Notes under the pieces: generated by a model
Told to the model about the DNA's origin: nothing
Seen by the model: the letters and a program-made list of their open reading frames with translations, nothing else
Databases searched by the model: none
Shown here: in pieces, positions 17,491-26,897 of the stretch
How the letters are laid out: every line of letters begins with the position of its first letter
Numbering within the stretch: position 1 is the stretch's first letter
NCBI RefSeq assembly: GCF_024599795.1
Contig: NZ_CP102246.1
Location: 3,348,001-3,412,000, forward strand
Reading direction: 5' to 3'
DNA: 64,000 nucleotides
Origin: Enterobacter cloacae complex sp. R_G8
GTDB lineage: Bacteria > Pseudomonadota > Gammaproteobacteria > Enterobacterales > Enterobacteriaceae
Program-made: the position numbers and the translations under genes

Positions 17491-18342
17491 TTATCCTTTG
17501 GTACTCCCGGAGGTCAGGCCGGAGACGAAGTATTTTTGTAACGCCAGGTAGAGGATCGCCACCGGCACCGCAATCAGGACCGCGCCTGCCGCGTAGGTGG
17601 TGTAGCTGGCACCCATTTTTTGCGCCACCAGGTTATAAAGCCCGATGGGTAAGGTGTATTTGTCCGGGGTGCGCAAAATGGTGCTGGAGAGGATGAAATC
17701 CCCCAGCGGCCCGGTGAAGGAGAACAGCGCCACCACCGCCACAATCGGCTTCGAAAGCGGCATGATAATTTCGATGAAAATCCGGAAATTACTGGCCCCG
17801 TCCATGCGCGCGGATTCATCCAGATCTTTCGGGATGGCATCGAGGTAGCCTTTCATCAGGTAAGTGTTCATCGGGATCATGCCGCCCACGTAGATCAACA
17901 CCAGCGCCAGATGGCTATTGATAAGGCCCAGCAGCTGCGACAGCACGAAGATGGCAATCAGCGCCGAGAACTGGGGGATCATCTGCAGCAGCAGGAACAG
18001 CATCAGACCGTTCTGGCGCCCCTTAAAGCGAAAGCGCGAAAACGCGTAGGCGGTAAAGCTGACGCTGATTAAGGTCAGTACCATGGTCAGGAAGCTGATT
18101 TTCATTGAGTTCCAGTACCAGGTCATGTAGTTCACCTGGCCGTTGAACAGGTCGGCATAGTGCTGCACCGAGAAGTTCTCCGGAATAATCGACGAGCTCA
18201 ACAGGCTATTACCCGCGTTAAACGACGCACCGACCGTCCACACCAGCGGGTAAATGATGACTATCGAGACCAGCACGATAACCAGCCAGGAGAGCGAGAG
18301 GCGAACCCACTTCTCACGTTTAATACTTTGTGATTGAGCCAT
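17491..18342 (-). CDS. ganG: MalG-like galacto-oligosaccharide ABC permease (GanG-like)
   Basis: 283-residue inner-membrane permease with six predicted helices. It carries the ABC-importer EAA loop in DLDESARMDGASNFRIFIEIIMPLSKP, which docks the ATPase. Closest in form to MalG. It works with the MalF-like protein encoded 11 bases upstream and the MalE-like binding protein before that. The likely substrate is beta-1,4-galacto-oligosaccharide, judged from the adjoining GH53 and GH42 enzymes. Confidence 0.83.
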   Translation of the reverse strand: MAQSQSIKREKWVRLSLSWLVIVLVSIVIIYPLVWTVGASFNAGNSLLSSSIIPENFSVQHYADLFNGQVNYMTWYWNSMKISFLTMVLTLISVSFTAYAFSRFRFKGRQNGLMLFLLLQMIPQFSALIAIFVLSQLLGLINSHLALVLIYVGGMIPMNTYLMKGYLDAIPKDLDESARMDGASNFRIFIEIIMPLSKPIVAVVALFSFTGPLGDFILSSTILRTPDKYTLPIGLYNLVAQKMGASYTTYAAGAVLIAVPVAILYLALQKYFVSGLTSGSTKG

Positions 18343-18353
18343 TGTTACGTTCC

Positions 18354-19664
18354 TTACGCCATGTCGTCATTTTTGAACGATTTCGTGGCGCGGAACTGCC
18401 ACAGCGCCAGCCCGACGACAAAGATCGACAGCAGGATAGTGATGGTCGCCGCAATCGCATATTGCGAAGAGGACATCGTCAGTTTGTAGATCCACGACAC
18501 CAGGATATCCGTCCCACCCGCATTCGACCCTACCACCGCCGGTCCGCCGTTATTAAACAGGTAGATGATGTTGAAATTATTGAAGTTGAAGGTGTATTGC
18601 GTGATCAGAATCGGTGCAATCGAGTACAGCACCAACGGCAGCGTGATGGTACGCAGCTTAGTCGCGCTGCTGGCGCCGTCCATGGTCGCCGCTTCGTACA
18701 GATCGTCCGGAATGGCCTGCAGCACGCCGGTGGTCATGGCGAAAACAAACGGGAAGCCGAGCCAGGTCTGCATCATAATCAGCGCCGTTTTGGTCCAGAA
18801 CGGATCGGTCATCCACGCTTTTGGCGCGATGCCGAAGAAGGCCAGGATGGCGTTGTTGATCACCCCAAAGGAGTCGTTGAACATTCCGGCAAACACCAGG
18901 ATGGTGACAAAGCCCGGCACCGCCCAGGGCAGAATGAAGATGGTGCGGATCAGCGGCTTAAAGCGCAGATCTTTCTGGTTCACCAGAATGGCCAGCAGCA
19001 CGCCTACCGAACATTGCAGCGTAGTGGCGAGCAGGGTCCAGACCACCGTCCACTGCAGCACGTCGAAGAAGGTCGAACGCCAGATAGAAAGCGTGAAGAT
19101 ATTGATGAAGTTCTTAAACCCAACCCAGTCCACCAGCCTGGCCGGCGGCGTGTGATAGAGGTTGTAATTGGTAAAGGCGATGGCAAAGCCGAACAGGATC
19201 GGGAAAACCACCACAAACACCAGCAGGATAAAGCCGGGCGTGATCATCAGATACGGGAAGCCGTCGCTCAGCAGCATCTGGTACTGCTTGCGCACGCTGT
19301 TAAGCGCAAGCCCCGCATCGCGTTTTCTGCCATTCACCCACGCATCACGCATCGACAGGTACCAGACCATCACGCCAAACGCGGCGATCAGCACGCTGAT
19401 GATCCCCTCAGCCAGCAGGAAGATGGAGTTGTCCCGCGGCACCTCCTCACCCAGCGTCACCAGCCCCCACAGCCCTTCGCGCAGAAAATCGGCAAATACG
19501 CCAATAAAACTGATCAGCAGTACCAGGAAGATGATCCCTTTCAGCCACTGACGATGGTAGAACTGGCCGAAGCCGGGAATGAACGCCAGCAGCAGGCCGG
19601 TCCAGGCATGGCGCCCGGCCCCGTGCGGTCTGGCAAAATTTTCCGGGATGATACTCACAGACAA
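18354..19664 (-). CDS. ganF: MalF-like galacto-oligosaccharide ABC permease (GanF-like)
   Basis: 436-residue inner-membrane permease with eight or so helices and an extra N-terminal region, as in MalF-type subunits. EAA loop: IPDDLYEAATMDGASSATKLRTITLPL. A large periplasmic loop lies between the first helices and the transport core. Second gene of the gan operon, ~50 bases after the binding-protein gene and followed closely by the MalG-like partner. Confidence 0.83.
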   Translation of the reverse strand: MSVSIIPENFARPHGAGRHAWTGLLLAFIPGFGQFYHRQWLKGIIFLVLLISFIGVFADFLREGLWGLVTLGEEVPRDNSIFLLAEGIISVLIAAFGVMVWYLSMRDAWVNGRKRDAGLALNSVRKQYQMLLSDGFPYLMITPGFILLVFVVVFPILFGFAIAFTNYNLYHTPPARLVDWVGFKNFINIFTLSIWRSTFFDVLQWTVVWTLLATTLQCSVGVLLAILVNQKDLRFKPLIRTIFILPWAVPGFVTILVFAGMFNDSFGVINNAILAFFGIAPKAWMTDPFWTKTALIMMQTWLGFPFVFAMTTGVLQAIPDDLYEAATMDGASSATKLRTITLPLVLYSIAPILITQYTFNFNNFNIIYLFNNGGPAVVGSNAGGTDILVSWIYKLTMSSSQYAIAATITILLSIFVVGLALWQFRATKSFKNDDMA

Positions 19665-19715
19665 CTCCTTTCAAAAAAACGGGAGAGAGTCCTCCCGTTT
19701 TGCGACGGCAGAAAA

Positions 19716-20930
19716 TTACTGGTTGCTGGCCTGCATGGCTTCGATTTGCATCTGGACCTGTTTTTCTGCGCTATCCAGCGCGGCTTTAGGATCCTGTTTG
19801 CCGGTCAGGCTCAACTCCAGCGCGGCGTTGGCTGGCCCCCAGACTTCACCCATTTCAGGGATGCCCGGCATGGCAGTTGCGCGCGCCGACTGTACCGCGA
19901 CGGCACTCGCTTTTTCGTCGTTTTTGATAACCGGATCGTCAATCATCGCGGTAAGCGGCGGGATCTCACGCGTGGCGATGTAGCGTGTTTTCACATACTG
20001 CGGCTGGTTGATGAATTCGATAAATTTCTGCGCCAGGGCTTTGTCTTTGCTCCACGTGGAGACAACGTAGCCTTTCACGCCAAGGAATGAACTCATAGGC
20101 TTGCCGTCGGGCAGCGTTGGCAGCGGCGCAACGCCGTAGTTGATCCCGGCCGCTTCATACGGCTGGAATGCCCACGGCCCATTGATCACGGCTGCCGCTT
20201 TCTTCTCGGTGAACAGGGAGTCAATGGCGTTCAGGCCGTTGTCACCGAGTATCCCGGCCGGGAAGATCCCGTCGGCGTAGAATTTTTTAAGGTACGTCAC
20301 GGCCTCTACCGCGCCCGGCTTGTTCAGGCCAACGTCGCTGGCGTTATAGCCGCCCTTGTCGTTATGACCGAAGATGTAGCCGCCCATTGGGGAAATTGCC
20401 CCCCAGCTGTAGTAAATCTGGTCGAACTTGGCGAGCAGGCCGTACTGGTTTTTCGCGCGCTGCTGTTTCGAAAAGTCATACCAGTCCTGCAGCGAGTTGA
20501 GCGGCTTGTCGATGAGGTCTTTGTTGTAGATCAGCACCAGCGTCTCGACCGCTTTCGGTACGCCGTAGAGGGCGTTATCCATTTTGAAGGCATTGATTGA
20601 GGCCGGGGTGTACTGTTCGGTCTGCTTAGCCTCCAGATTCAGGGGGGTCAGCAGCCCTTGCACCACGGCACCGCCCAGCTGATCGTTAGGGATCACCAGC
20701 ACGTCCGGGCCAATGCCCGCCGGGCCATCCAGACGCAGTTTTTCCAGCTGCTGGGCGTAAGGTGTCTCCTGGACGTTGACCTTAACGTCGTACTGTTTTT
20801 CAAAGTCAGCCACCGCATCTTTAATACCGGACGACTTCTTGATGTCTTCCCAGACGTTAAGCTGCGCGGTGGCGTGAGCCTGTACCGCGAGCGTAGAGAG
20901 GATCAGAGCAGCGAGTATGTTCTTTTTCAT
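19716..20930 (-). CDS. ganE: MalE-like galacto-oligosaccharide binding protein (GanE-like)
   Basis: 404-residue extracellular solute-binding protein family 1. The signal peptide MKKNILAALILSTLAVQAHA is followed directly by TAQLNVWED, with no lipobox, so it is a free periplasmic protein. The segments GIGPDVLVIPNDQLGG and AAAVINGPWAFQPYEAAGINYGVAPLP are MalE-like. ATG 20930 after GAGGTTGATA is preferred over two upstream in-frame starts. First gene of the leftward gan operon. Confidence 0.85.
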   Translation of the reverse strand: MKKNILAALILSTLAVQAHATAQLNVWEDIKKSSGIKDAVADFEKQYDVKVNVQETPYAQQLEKLRLDGPAGIGPDVLVIPNDQLGGAVVQGLLTPLNLEAKQTEQYTPASINAFKMDNALYGVPKAVETLVLIYNKDLIDKPLNSLQDWYDFSKQQRAKNQYGLLAKFDQIYYSWGAISPMGGYIFGHNDKGGYNASDVGLNKPGAVEAVTYLKKFYADGIFPAGILGDNGLNAIDSLFTEKKAAAVINGPWAFQPYEAAGINYGVAPLPTLPDGKPMSSFLGVKGYVVSTWSKDKALAQKFIEFINQPQYVKTRYIATREIPPLTAMIDDPVIKNDEKASAVAVQSARATAMPGIPEMGEVWGPANAALELSLTGKQDPKAALDSAEKQVQMQIEAMQASNQ

Positions 20931-21251
20931 TATCAACCTCATGTGAAGGTATAACAATTTTATGGCTGTTATTGCACCTGACGCCCTACAAACCCCGCTA
21001 TATATCCTGATAAAACTGGCGTTGTACGTCTGACACCAAATGCCTTTGGTTTGTTATACGCTACCCTTCACATCATGATAACTCTACATAAAACTGTAAG
21101 TTGTGTGATCGTCATAACATTAATGGAAAATCTGTATAGGGCGCGTGAATACTGGAAGTTATAGTCAATGCAGACAAATTGCACCGTCCAGCTATGTTTA
21201 ATCTAATTGTTATACGTAAAACATAGACAGCGGTTTACTCGGGGAACACTG
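20931..21251. promoter_or_regulatory. Divergent promoter region of the gan operon and ATPase gene
   Basis: 321 bp without a gene. The nonamer TTGTTATAC occurs at 21051-21059 and 21207-21215, and inverted (GTATAACAA) at 20949-20957, one copy near each gene start and one in the middle. These look like half-sites of a LacI-type operator for GanR; a one-mismatch copy (GTATTACAA) lies at 12011 before the porin gene. TGTGA-N6-TAACA at 21104-21119 is a weak CRP-like site. Confidence 0.5.
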
Positions 21252-22367
21252 ATGTCAAACATACAGTTAAGGAATGTCACCAAGCGCTTTGGCGACACCG
21301 TCACCTTGCACAACGTGAATCTTGAAATTGAAGACGGGGAATTCGCCGTCTTTGTTGGCCCTTCCGGCTGCGGTAAATCGACCATGCTGCGCATGATTGC
21401 CGGTCTGGAGGAGATTAGCGAAGGTGAAGTCTTAATCGGTAATGAGGTGATGAACGACGTCGCGCCTTCCCACCGCGGCGTGGCCATGGTGTTTCAGTCC
21501 TACGCGCTCTATCCGCACATGACGGTCGCCGAAAACATGGGCTACGGGCTGAAGGTGAATAAGGTCCCAAAAGAACAGATCCGTCACCAGGTGGAGATGG
21601 TGGCAAAAACGCTGCAGCTCTCCCACCTGCTGGATCGCAAACCTAAACAGCTCTCGGGCGGGCAGCGCCAGCGCGTGGCAATAGGCCGCGCCATCGTGCG
21701 TAACCCGCGCGTCTTTATGTTTGATGAACCGCTCTCTAACCTGGACGCCGAACTGCGCGTCGAGATGCGTCTGCACCTTGCCCGCCTGCACCAGGAGCTG
21801 AAAACCACCATGGTGTATGTCACGCACGACCAGATCGAAGCGATGACTCTGGCCGACAAGATCGTGGTCATGAACTATGGTAGGGTTGAGCAGATGGGCG
21901 CCCCGATGGATCTCTATTACAAACCGGCAAATAAGTTTGTCGCCGGGTTTATCGGTTCTCCGAAGATGAACTTTCTCCCGGCGACCGTTGAAGCCTGGCA
22001 GCCCGGTAAGCTTACCGTCAGGCTATCGCAACAGAAGTCGCTCACGCTCACGATGACCACCACACCGCTGCAGCCGGGCAGTCAGGTCACGCTGGGCATC
22101 CGCCCGGAACATTTAACCACCGACCTTCACCGCGGCACACGGCTGGAATTTAACTGTGAAGTGGTGGAGCGACTGGGAAACAATACTTACCTGTTTGGGC
22201 AATGCTATGGCCATGACAACGTGAAGATCTTGCTGCCGGGCGACGTGAAGTTCGCGCCCTGGCAGAAGATAGACGTGGCGTTTGACGACCATCACTGCAT
22301 GGTGTTTGACGACCAGGATGTACGGGTGAGCGCTGATATCGAAGATGCGGTGCGTTCGGTGGCTTAA
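21252..22367 (+). CDS. MalK/MsmX-type ABC transporter ATPase
   Basis: 371-residue carbohydrate importer ATPase. Walker A is GPSGCGKST near residue 36, the signature LSGGQRQRVAIGRA near 133, Walker B VFMFDEPLSNLD near 155 and the switch VYVTHDQ near 190. The C-terminal ~130 residues form the MalK regulatory/OB-fold domain (ending DDHHCMVFDDQDVRVS). Starts at ATG 21252; an earlier TTG frame has no ribosome site. Divergent from the MalE-like gene with shared operator-like repeats, so it very likely powers the GanEFG importer. Its stop overlaps the end of the convergent hpxK gene by four bases. Confidence 0.88.
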   Translation: MSNIQLRNVTKRFGDTVTLHNVNLEIEDGEFAVFVGPSGCGKSTMLRMIAGLEEISEGEVLIGNEVMNDVAPSHRGVAMVFQSYALYPHMTVAENMGYGLKVNKVPKEQIRHQVEMVAKTLQLSHLLDRKPKQLSGGQRQRVAIGRAIVRNPRVFMFDEPLSNLDAELRVEMRLHLARLHQELKTTMVYVTHDQIEAMTLADKIVVMNYGRVEQMGAPMDLYYKPANKFVAGFIGSPKMNFLPATVEAWQPGKLTVRLSQQKSLTLTMTTTPLQPGSQVTLGIRPEHLTTDLHRGTRLEFNCEVVERLGNNTYLFGQCYGHDNVKILLPGDVKFAPWQKIDVAFDDHHCMVFDDQDVRVSADIEDAVRSVA

Positions 22368-23602
22368 CGCGCGCCACCGTCAGCCAGCGCTCTCACCGCC
22401 CGCCCAAACGCCTCAATCGCCAGGGCAACATCCTCAGCCATCACCGACTCCGCCGGATGGTGGCTGATGCCCCCCTTGCAGCGCACAAACAACATCCCCA
22501 CCGGCCAGCGTTCTGCCAGCGCAATGGTGTCGTGCCCGGCACCGCTCGGCAGCGATAGGGTGCGGCCCTGAACCGATGTCACGGCCTCCCCTAACAACGA
22601 TTGCAGGCTGGCATCGCACGGCGTGGCGGCGATCCGGTAAAACTCCTCGGCGTTGAAACTGAGCCCACGCCGGGCTGCGATCTGTTCCGCCTGAATGAGC
22701 AGTTCAGTGAGCAGTGCGTCCAGCGGGGCATCCTGCGGGCCGCGAATATCCAGTGAGAGCGCCACTTCGCCGGGAATAACGTTGACCGCGCCGGGCAGAC
22801 AGCGTAACGCCCCCACCGTGGCAACCAGATTGCCGCCGCGCTGGCGGGTGGTGTTTTCAACCTGCACCATCCATTCGGCAGCCGCGGCCAGGGCATCTTT
22901 ACGGTGCGCCATCGGCACGGTTCCGGCATGCCCGGCTTCGCCGGTAAAGTGACAGTTCAGACGCCGCGCACCGTTAATGGCTTCCACCACCCCCAGCGCC
23001 AGCCCCTCCTGCTCCAGGCACGGCCCCTGTTCAATATGCAGCTCCAGACAGGCGCTGAAGTCCTCCTGCCGCCGTGCGGCAAGCGCCACCCGTGCGGGAT
23101 CCAGCCCCGCCTGCACCATCGCCTGCGCCACGCTTATGCCACTGGCATCACAGGTATCAAGCCAATTCTCCGGCCAGGTGCCCGTCAGGCCGCGACTGCC
23201 TAACAGCGTAATGCCGAAGCGGGTCCCCTCTTCGTCGCAGAAACCAACAATCTCGATGGCCTGCGCCAGGCGCACGCCCTGCTGATGCAGGCTGTCCACC
23301 ACCTCAATGGCGGTGAGCACGCCGAGCATGCCGTCGTAGCGCCCGGCATTGCGCACGGTATCCAGATGCGAGCCAAGCAGTACCGCCGGCGCGCCCTCCT
23401 GCTGCGCCTCATAGCGCCCGCAAATATTCCCTACGCTGTCCTGCCAGACGGTCATGCCCGCCTGGCTCATCCACTGCCCGACCAGCTGGTTGGCCTGCAG
23501 ATGCTGCGTGGAGAGATAAACCCGCGTCAGGCCGTCCGGGGTTTCGCTGATGGCGGCCAGCGCATCGGCACGGGCCATCACCCGCTCTGCCGCCGGGCTC
23601 AT
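22364..23602 (-). CDS. hpxK: HpxK, allantoate amidohydrolase
   Basis: 412-residue M20-family amidohydrolase of the AllC/hydantoinase-carbamoylase group. It hydrolyses allantoate to ureidoglycine, CO2 and ammonia. Metal ligands are visible in GSHLDTVRNAGRYDGMLGV and in CDEEGTRFG; CLELHIEQGP and PSGAGHDTIALA are further family motifs. ATG 23602 overlaps the TGA of the upstream transaminase gene (ATGA), showing translational coupling. Last gene of the hpxFGHIJK operon. AllC and ureidoglycolate enzymes look alike, but the operon settles the call. Confidence 0.88.
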   Translation of the reverse strand: MSPAAERVMARADALAAISETPDGLTRVYLSTQHLQANQLVGQWMSQAGMTVWQDSVGNICGRYEAQQEGAPAVLLGSHLDTVRNAGRYDGMLGVLTAIEVVDSLHQQGVRLAQAIEIVGFCDEEGTRFGITLLGSRGLTGTWPENWLDTCDASGISVAQAMVQAGLDPARVALAARRQEDFSACLELHIEQGPCLEQEGLALGVVEAINGARRLNCHFTGEAGHAGTVPMAHRKDALAAAAEWMVQVENTTRQRGGNLVATVGALRCLPGAVNVIPGEVALSLDIRGPQDAPLDALLTELLIQAEQIAARRGLSFNAEEFYRIAATPCDASLQSLLGEAVTSVQGRTLSLPSGAGHDTIALAERWPVGMLFVRCKGGISHHPAESVMAEDVALAIEAFGRAVRALADGGAR

Positions 23603-24840
23603 TGTGACGTCTCGCGGCGATAATGATCCCACGCGGCCTGCATCGCCGCCCCCTGGGGGGTGGTAAATTTCAGGTAGTTCAGCACCGACTCCAGCGCGCT
23701 CAGGGTGGTCATTACGCAATCTTTACGGGCGTTATAGCCCATGGTCCCTATGCGCCACACTTTGCCGTGCAGCGGGCCAAACGAGGTGCCAATTTCGATA
23801 CCGAAATCTTCCAGCATCAGCTTACGCACCTGATCGCCGTTAACGCCCTGCGGGATCACCACGCCCAGCACGTTGTTCATCTTGTGCTTCAGGTCACCAA
23901 AGGTCTCCAGCCCCATCGCCTGAATGCCTTTCAGCAGCGCATCGCCGTGCAGCTTGTGCCGGGCGATGCCGTTGTCCAGCCCCTCCTGCAGGATCAGCCG
24001 CGCGCATTCGCGGGCGCCAAACAGCGCGGTGGTGGCTTCAGTGTGATGGTTCAGCCGCTCCGGCCCCCAGTAATCCATCACCATGCCGAGATCGAAATAG
24101 TTGGAGTAGATCATCTCCTCGTCGCCGTCGCGATGAGCGTCGGTGCGGATCCCCTCCTCGACGCATTTGCGGCGGCGGATCGCCTCTTCCATGCGTGCGC
24201 TCAGGGTGATCGGTGACGTGCCGGACGGGCCGCCAAGACATTTCTGCATGCCAGCGGAGACGGCATCCAGCGCCCAGGCATCGGTTTCCAGCGCGTTCCC
24301 CCCGAGCGACGCGGTGGCGTCGGTGTAAAACAGCACGTCATAACGGCGGCAAATCGCGCCGAGCTCGGCCAGCGGCTGCAGCATGGTGGTGGAGGTATCC
24401 CCCTGAACGGTCAGCAGCAGACGGGGACGAATACGTTTGATGGCATCCTCCACCTGATCCGGGGTAAACACCTCGCCCCACGGCACCTCGATGGTATGCA
24501 CTTCCGCCCGGCAGCGGCGGGCGATTTCGCACAGCAGATGGCCGAAGCGGCCAAACACCGGCACCAGCACTTTATCGCCCGGGCGAATGGCCGACACCAG
24601 AATCGCCTCAATGCCCGCGCGGGAGGTACCGTCCACCAGCATCGTCCAGCGGTTTTCGGTGCGGAACACTCCGCGATAGAGCGCCATCACCTCGTTCATG
24701 TAGTGGGTCATCGCCGGGTCGTACTGACCAATCAGCTGGCTCGACATGGCGCGCAGCACGCGCGGATCGGCGTTGATCGGCCCCGGCCCCATCAGCAGAC
24801 GCTGCGGCGGATTAAGTTGCGGAAATTGAGCGATATCCAT
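23599..24840 (-). CDS. hpxJ: HpxJ, ureidoglycine-glyoxylate-type aminotransferase
   Basis: 413-residue class-V PLP aminotransferase of the PucG group, which moves the amino group of ureidoglycine to glyoxylate, giving oxalurate plus glycine. The N-terminal GPGPINADPRVLRAMSSQ and the PLP lysine in SAGMQKCLGGPSG are visible, as is DGTSRAGIEA. Cytosolic. Fifth gene of the operon, coupled by overlap to the amidohydrolase gene. The conserved Asn/Gln substitutions that separate PucG from other alanine-glyoxylate transaminases were not checked by alignment. Confidence 0.85.
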   Translation of the reverse strand: MDIAQFPQLNPPQRLLMGPGPINADPRVLRAMSSQLIGQYDPAMTHYMNEVMALYRGVFRTENRWTMLVDGTSRAGIEAILVSAIRPGDKVLVPVFGRFGHLLCEIARRCRAEVHTIEVPWGEVFTPDQVEDAIKRIRPRLLLTVQGDTSTTMLQPLAELGAICRRYDVLFYTDATASLGGNALETDAWALDAVSAGMQKCLGGPSGTSPITLSARMEEAIRRRKCVEEGIRTDAHRDGDEEMIYSNYFDLGMVMDYWGPERLNHHTEATTALFGARECARLILQEGLDNGIARHKLHGDALLKGIQAMGLETFGDLKHKMNNVLGVVIPQGVNGDQVRKLMLEDFGIEIGTSFGPLHGKVWRIGTMGYNARKDCVMTTLSALESVLNYLKFTTPQGAAMQAAWDHYRRETSQ

Positions 24841-24853
24841 TGTTAAGTCCTTA

Positions 24854-25591
24854 TCAGTTGAGGCCGCGCACGGAGGAGATGAACTGCTTCAGTTCGGTGG
24901 TCCGCGGGTTAGCAAACAGCGTTTTGCTGTCGCCCTGCTCCCAGACTTTCCCCTGGTGCATAAACACCACGCGGTCGCCCACTTCGCGGGCAAAATTCAT
25001 TTCATGGGTCACGAGAATCAGGGTCATCCCTTCTGCTGCCAGCTGCTCCAGCACCTTAAGCACTTCACCCACCAGTTCCGGGTCGAGCGCGGAGGTGATC
25101 TCGTCACAAAGTAAGACTTTTGGTGACATCGCCAGCGCACGGGCAATCGCCACGCGCTGCTGCTGGCCGCCGGAGAGGCTCGACGGGTAGTAATCCAGAC
25201 GATCGCCGAGGCCGACTTTCTCCAGCATCTGCTGCGCCAGCGCCCGGCATTCGGCGGCGCTTTTCTTCAGCACCCGACGCGGGGCGAGCATCACGTTTTC
25301 CAGCGCCGTCATGTGCGGGAACAAGTTAAAGTTCTGGAACACCATCCCGATCGAGCGGCTGATTTCACGCGCCTGAGAATCCCGGTCGGTAATGGTCATG
25401 CCGCCCAGCTTGATGCTGCCGTCCTGATACCCTTCCAGCCCGTTGATGCAGCGCAGCAGCGTGCTTTTGCCCGACCCGCTGCGCCCGATAATGGAGATCA
25501 CCTGGCCCATGTCGATATCCAGATCGACGCCCTTGAGCACGTGGTTTTCGCCGTAGTACTTCTGCACCTGATTAATGGTGATGAGAGGCAT
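24854..25591 (-). CDS. hpxI: HpxI, polar amino-acid-type ABC ATPase
   Basis: 245-residue ABC ATPase of the GlnQ/HisP class. Walker A GRSGSGKST at about residue 34, signature LSGGQQQRVAIARAL near 138, Walker B VLLCDEITSALDPE near 158, switch VTHEMNFA near 193. It energises the import of a purine-pathway intermediate (allantoate or allantoin is likely) with HpxFGH. ATG 25591 lies inside the end of hpxH (20-base overlap); an earlier in-frame codon would extend deep into hpxH without a ribosome site. Confidence 0.88.
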   Translation of the reverse strand: MPLITINQVQKYYGENHVLKGVDLDIDMGQVISIIGRSGSGKSTLLRCINGLEGYQDGSIKLGGMTITDRDSQAREISRSIGMVFQNFNLFPHMTALENVMLAPRRVLKKSAAECRALAQQMLEKVGLGDRLDYYPSSLSGGQQQRVAIARALAMSPKVLLCDEITSALDPELVGEVLKVLEQLAAEGMTLILVTHEMNFAREVGDRVVFMHQGKVWEQGDSKTLFANPRTTELKQFISSVRGLN

Positions 25592-26231
25592 TGAATTTCG
25601 TCTCCAGATAGCGGCTGTAGCGCGACAGCGGATAACACAGAATAAAGTAGCCGAGCGCCACCAGCGCAAAGACCTTAAACGGCTGATACGTCACGTTGGT
25701 CAGCATCGTCCCGGCCTTGGTCAGCTCGATAAAGCCGATGATCGACGCCAGCGCGGTGCCCTTGATGACCTGCACGGCAAAACCGACCGTCGGGGCGATG
25801 CCGATGCGCAGCGCCTGCGGCGCGACTACCCGATAAAGCGTCTGGCCAAAGGTCAGCCCCAGACAGCGCGACGCTTCCCACTGCCCTTTGGGCAGCGCGC
25901 GAATGCTGCCAAACCAGATATCAAGCAAAAACGCGCTGGTGTAAAACGTGAGGGCCAGCGAGGCGGCGGTCCATGGCGAGACATCGATGCCGAACAGCGC
26001 CACGCCGAAGAACGCCAGGAACAGCTGCATCAGCAGCGGTGTACCCTGAAACAGCTCAATATAGCCACGGATCAGGCGCATGATCATTCGCCCGCCAGTG
26101 AGGCGCAGCAGCAGCAGCGGCAGGGTCACCACCGCGCCGCCGACAAACGCCACCAGCGACAGCAGTATCGTCCAGCGCCCGGCCAGCAGCAGGTTGCGAA
26201 TAATGTCCCAGTCGGTAAAGGTGGTCATCAT
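25572..26231 (-). CDS. hpxH: HpxH, His/Glu/Gln-type ABC permease
   Basis: 219-residue inner-membrane permease of the HisMQ type with about five helices. EAA-like loop ALPKGQWEASRCLGLTFGQTLYRVVAPQALR. ATG 26231 overlaps the TGA of hpxG (ATGA), and a second in-frame ATG follows at once, so the exact start is open by one codon. It pairs with the similar HpxG permease, as in other amino-acid-type importers with two related membrane subunits. Confidence 0.86.
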   Translation of the reverse strand: MMTTFTDWDIIRNLLLAGRWTILLSLVAFVGGAVVTLPLLLLRLTGGRMIMRLIRGYIELFQGTPLLMQLFLAFFGVALFGIDVSPWTAASLALTFYTSAFLLDIWFGSIRALPKGQWEASRCLGLTFGQTLYRVVAPQALRIGIAPTVGFAVQVIKGTALASIIGFIELTKAGTMLTNVTYQPFKVFALVALGYFILCYPLSRYSRYLETKFNASHHH

Positions 26232-26893
26232 GCCTGCACCCCCAGCCATTTGCGTCCTGCCGCCATCATCAGCTGACGCAGGGTAATTGACAGCGCTAAG
26301 TAAATCCCGGTTGTCACCAGATAAACCTCAAAGCTCAGAAACGTTCTGGACTGGATCAGGTTGGCGGCAAAGGTCAGCTCTTCATACGAGACCTGCGACA
26401 CCACCGACGAGCCGAGCATCACGATAATGCACTGGCTCACCAGCGCCGGATAAATACGCTGTAGCGCAGGTGGCAACACCACGCGGATGAAGGTCTGGGT
26501 ACGGGTCAGCCCCAGCACGCGTCCGGCCTCCCACTGCCCTTTTGGCGTCACCTGAATGCCCGCCCGGACGATCTCGGTGCTGTACGCGCCCAGATTGACC
26601 ACCATCGCCAGCAGTGCCGCCTCACCCGCCGTCATCTTCAGCCCCATATTGGGCAGGCCGAAGACGATAAAAAACAGCTGCACCACAAACGGCGTGTTAC
26701 GGATAATCTCCACGTAACCGCCCCAGATCCGGCTAAACCACGTCGCCCGCCCGCTGCGAATGGCCGCCCCGAAAATACCAATCGCCAGACCGCCCAGGGT
26801 CGCCATCACCGTCAACTGAATGGTGACCCACAGCCCGGCCAGCAGCGCCGGCCAGTGCGGCCAGAGCTCAGAGAAATGGAGTTGCTCTGTCAT
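26228..26893 (-). CDS. hpxG: HpxG, His/Glu/Gln-type ABC permease
   Basis: 221-residue inner-membrane permease. EAA-like loop QVTPKGQWEAGRVLGLTRTQTFIRVVLPPALQR, nearly the same layout as in HpxH, which indicates an ancient duplication within the transporter. ATG 26893 sits four bases after the hpxF stop, with AAGG just before it. Forms the membrane channel with HpxH. Confidence 0.86.
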   Translation of the reverse strand: MTEQLHFSELWPHWPALLAGLWVTIQLTVMATLGGLAIGIFGAAIRSGRATWFSRIWGGYVEIIRNTPFVVQLFFIVFGLPNMGLKMTAGEAALLAMVVNLGAYSTEIVRAGIQVTPKGQWEAGRVLGLTRTQTFIRVVLPPALQRIYPALVSQCIIVMLGSSVVSQVSYEELTFAANLIQSRTFLSFEVYLVTTGIYLALSITLRQLMMAAGRKWLGVQA

Positions 26894-26897
26894 TGCC

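Noticed and set aside
18330..20090. 586-codon plus-strand frame opposite the gan permease genes
   Set aside because: Composition is His/Gln/Arg/Asp-rich nonsense typical of antisense frames; the minus strand encodes clear MalG/MalF/MalE-like proteins over the same bases.
21104..21119. CRP site TGTGA-N6-TAACA before the gan operon
   Set aside because: Only the left half matches; plausible for a sugar operon but too weak to list as its own feature.
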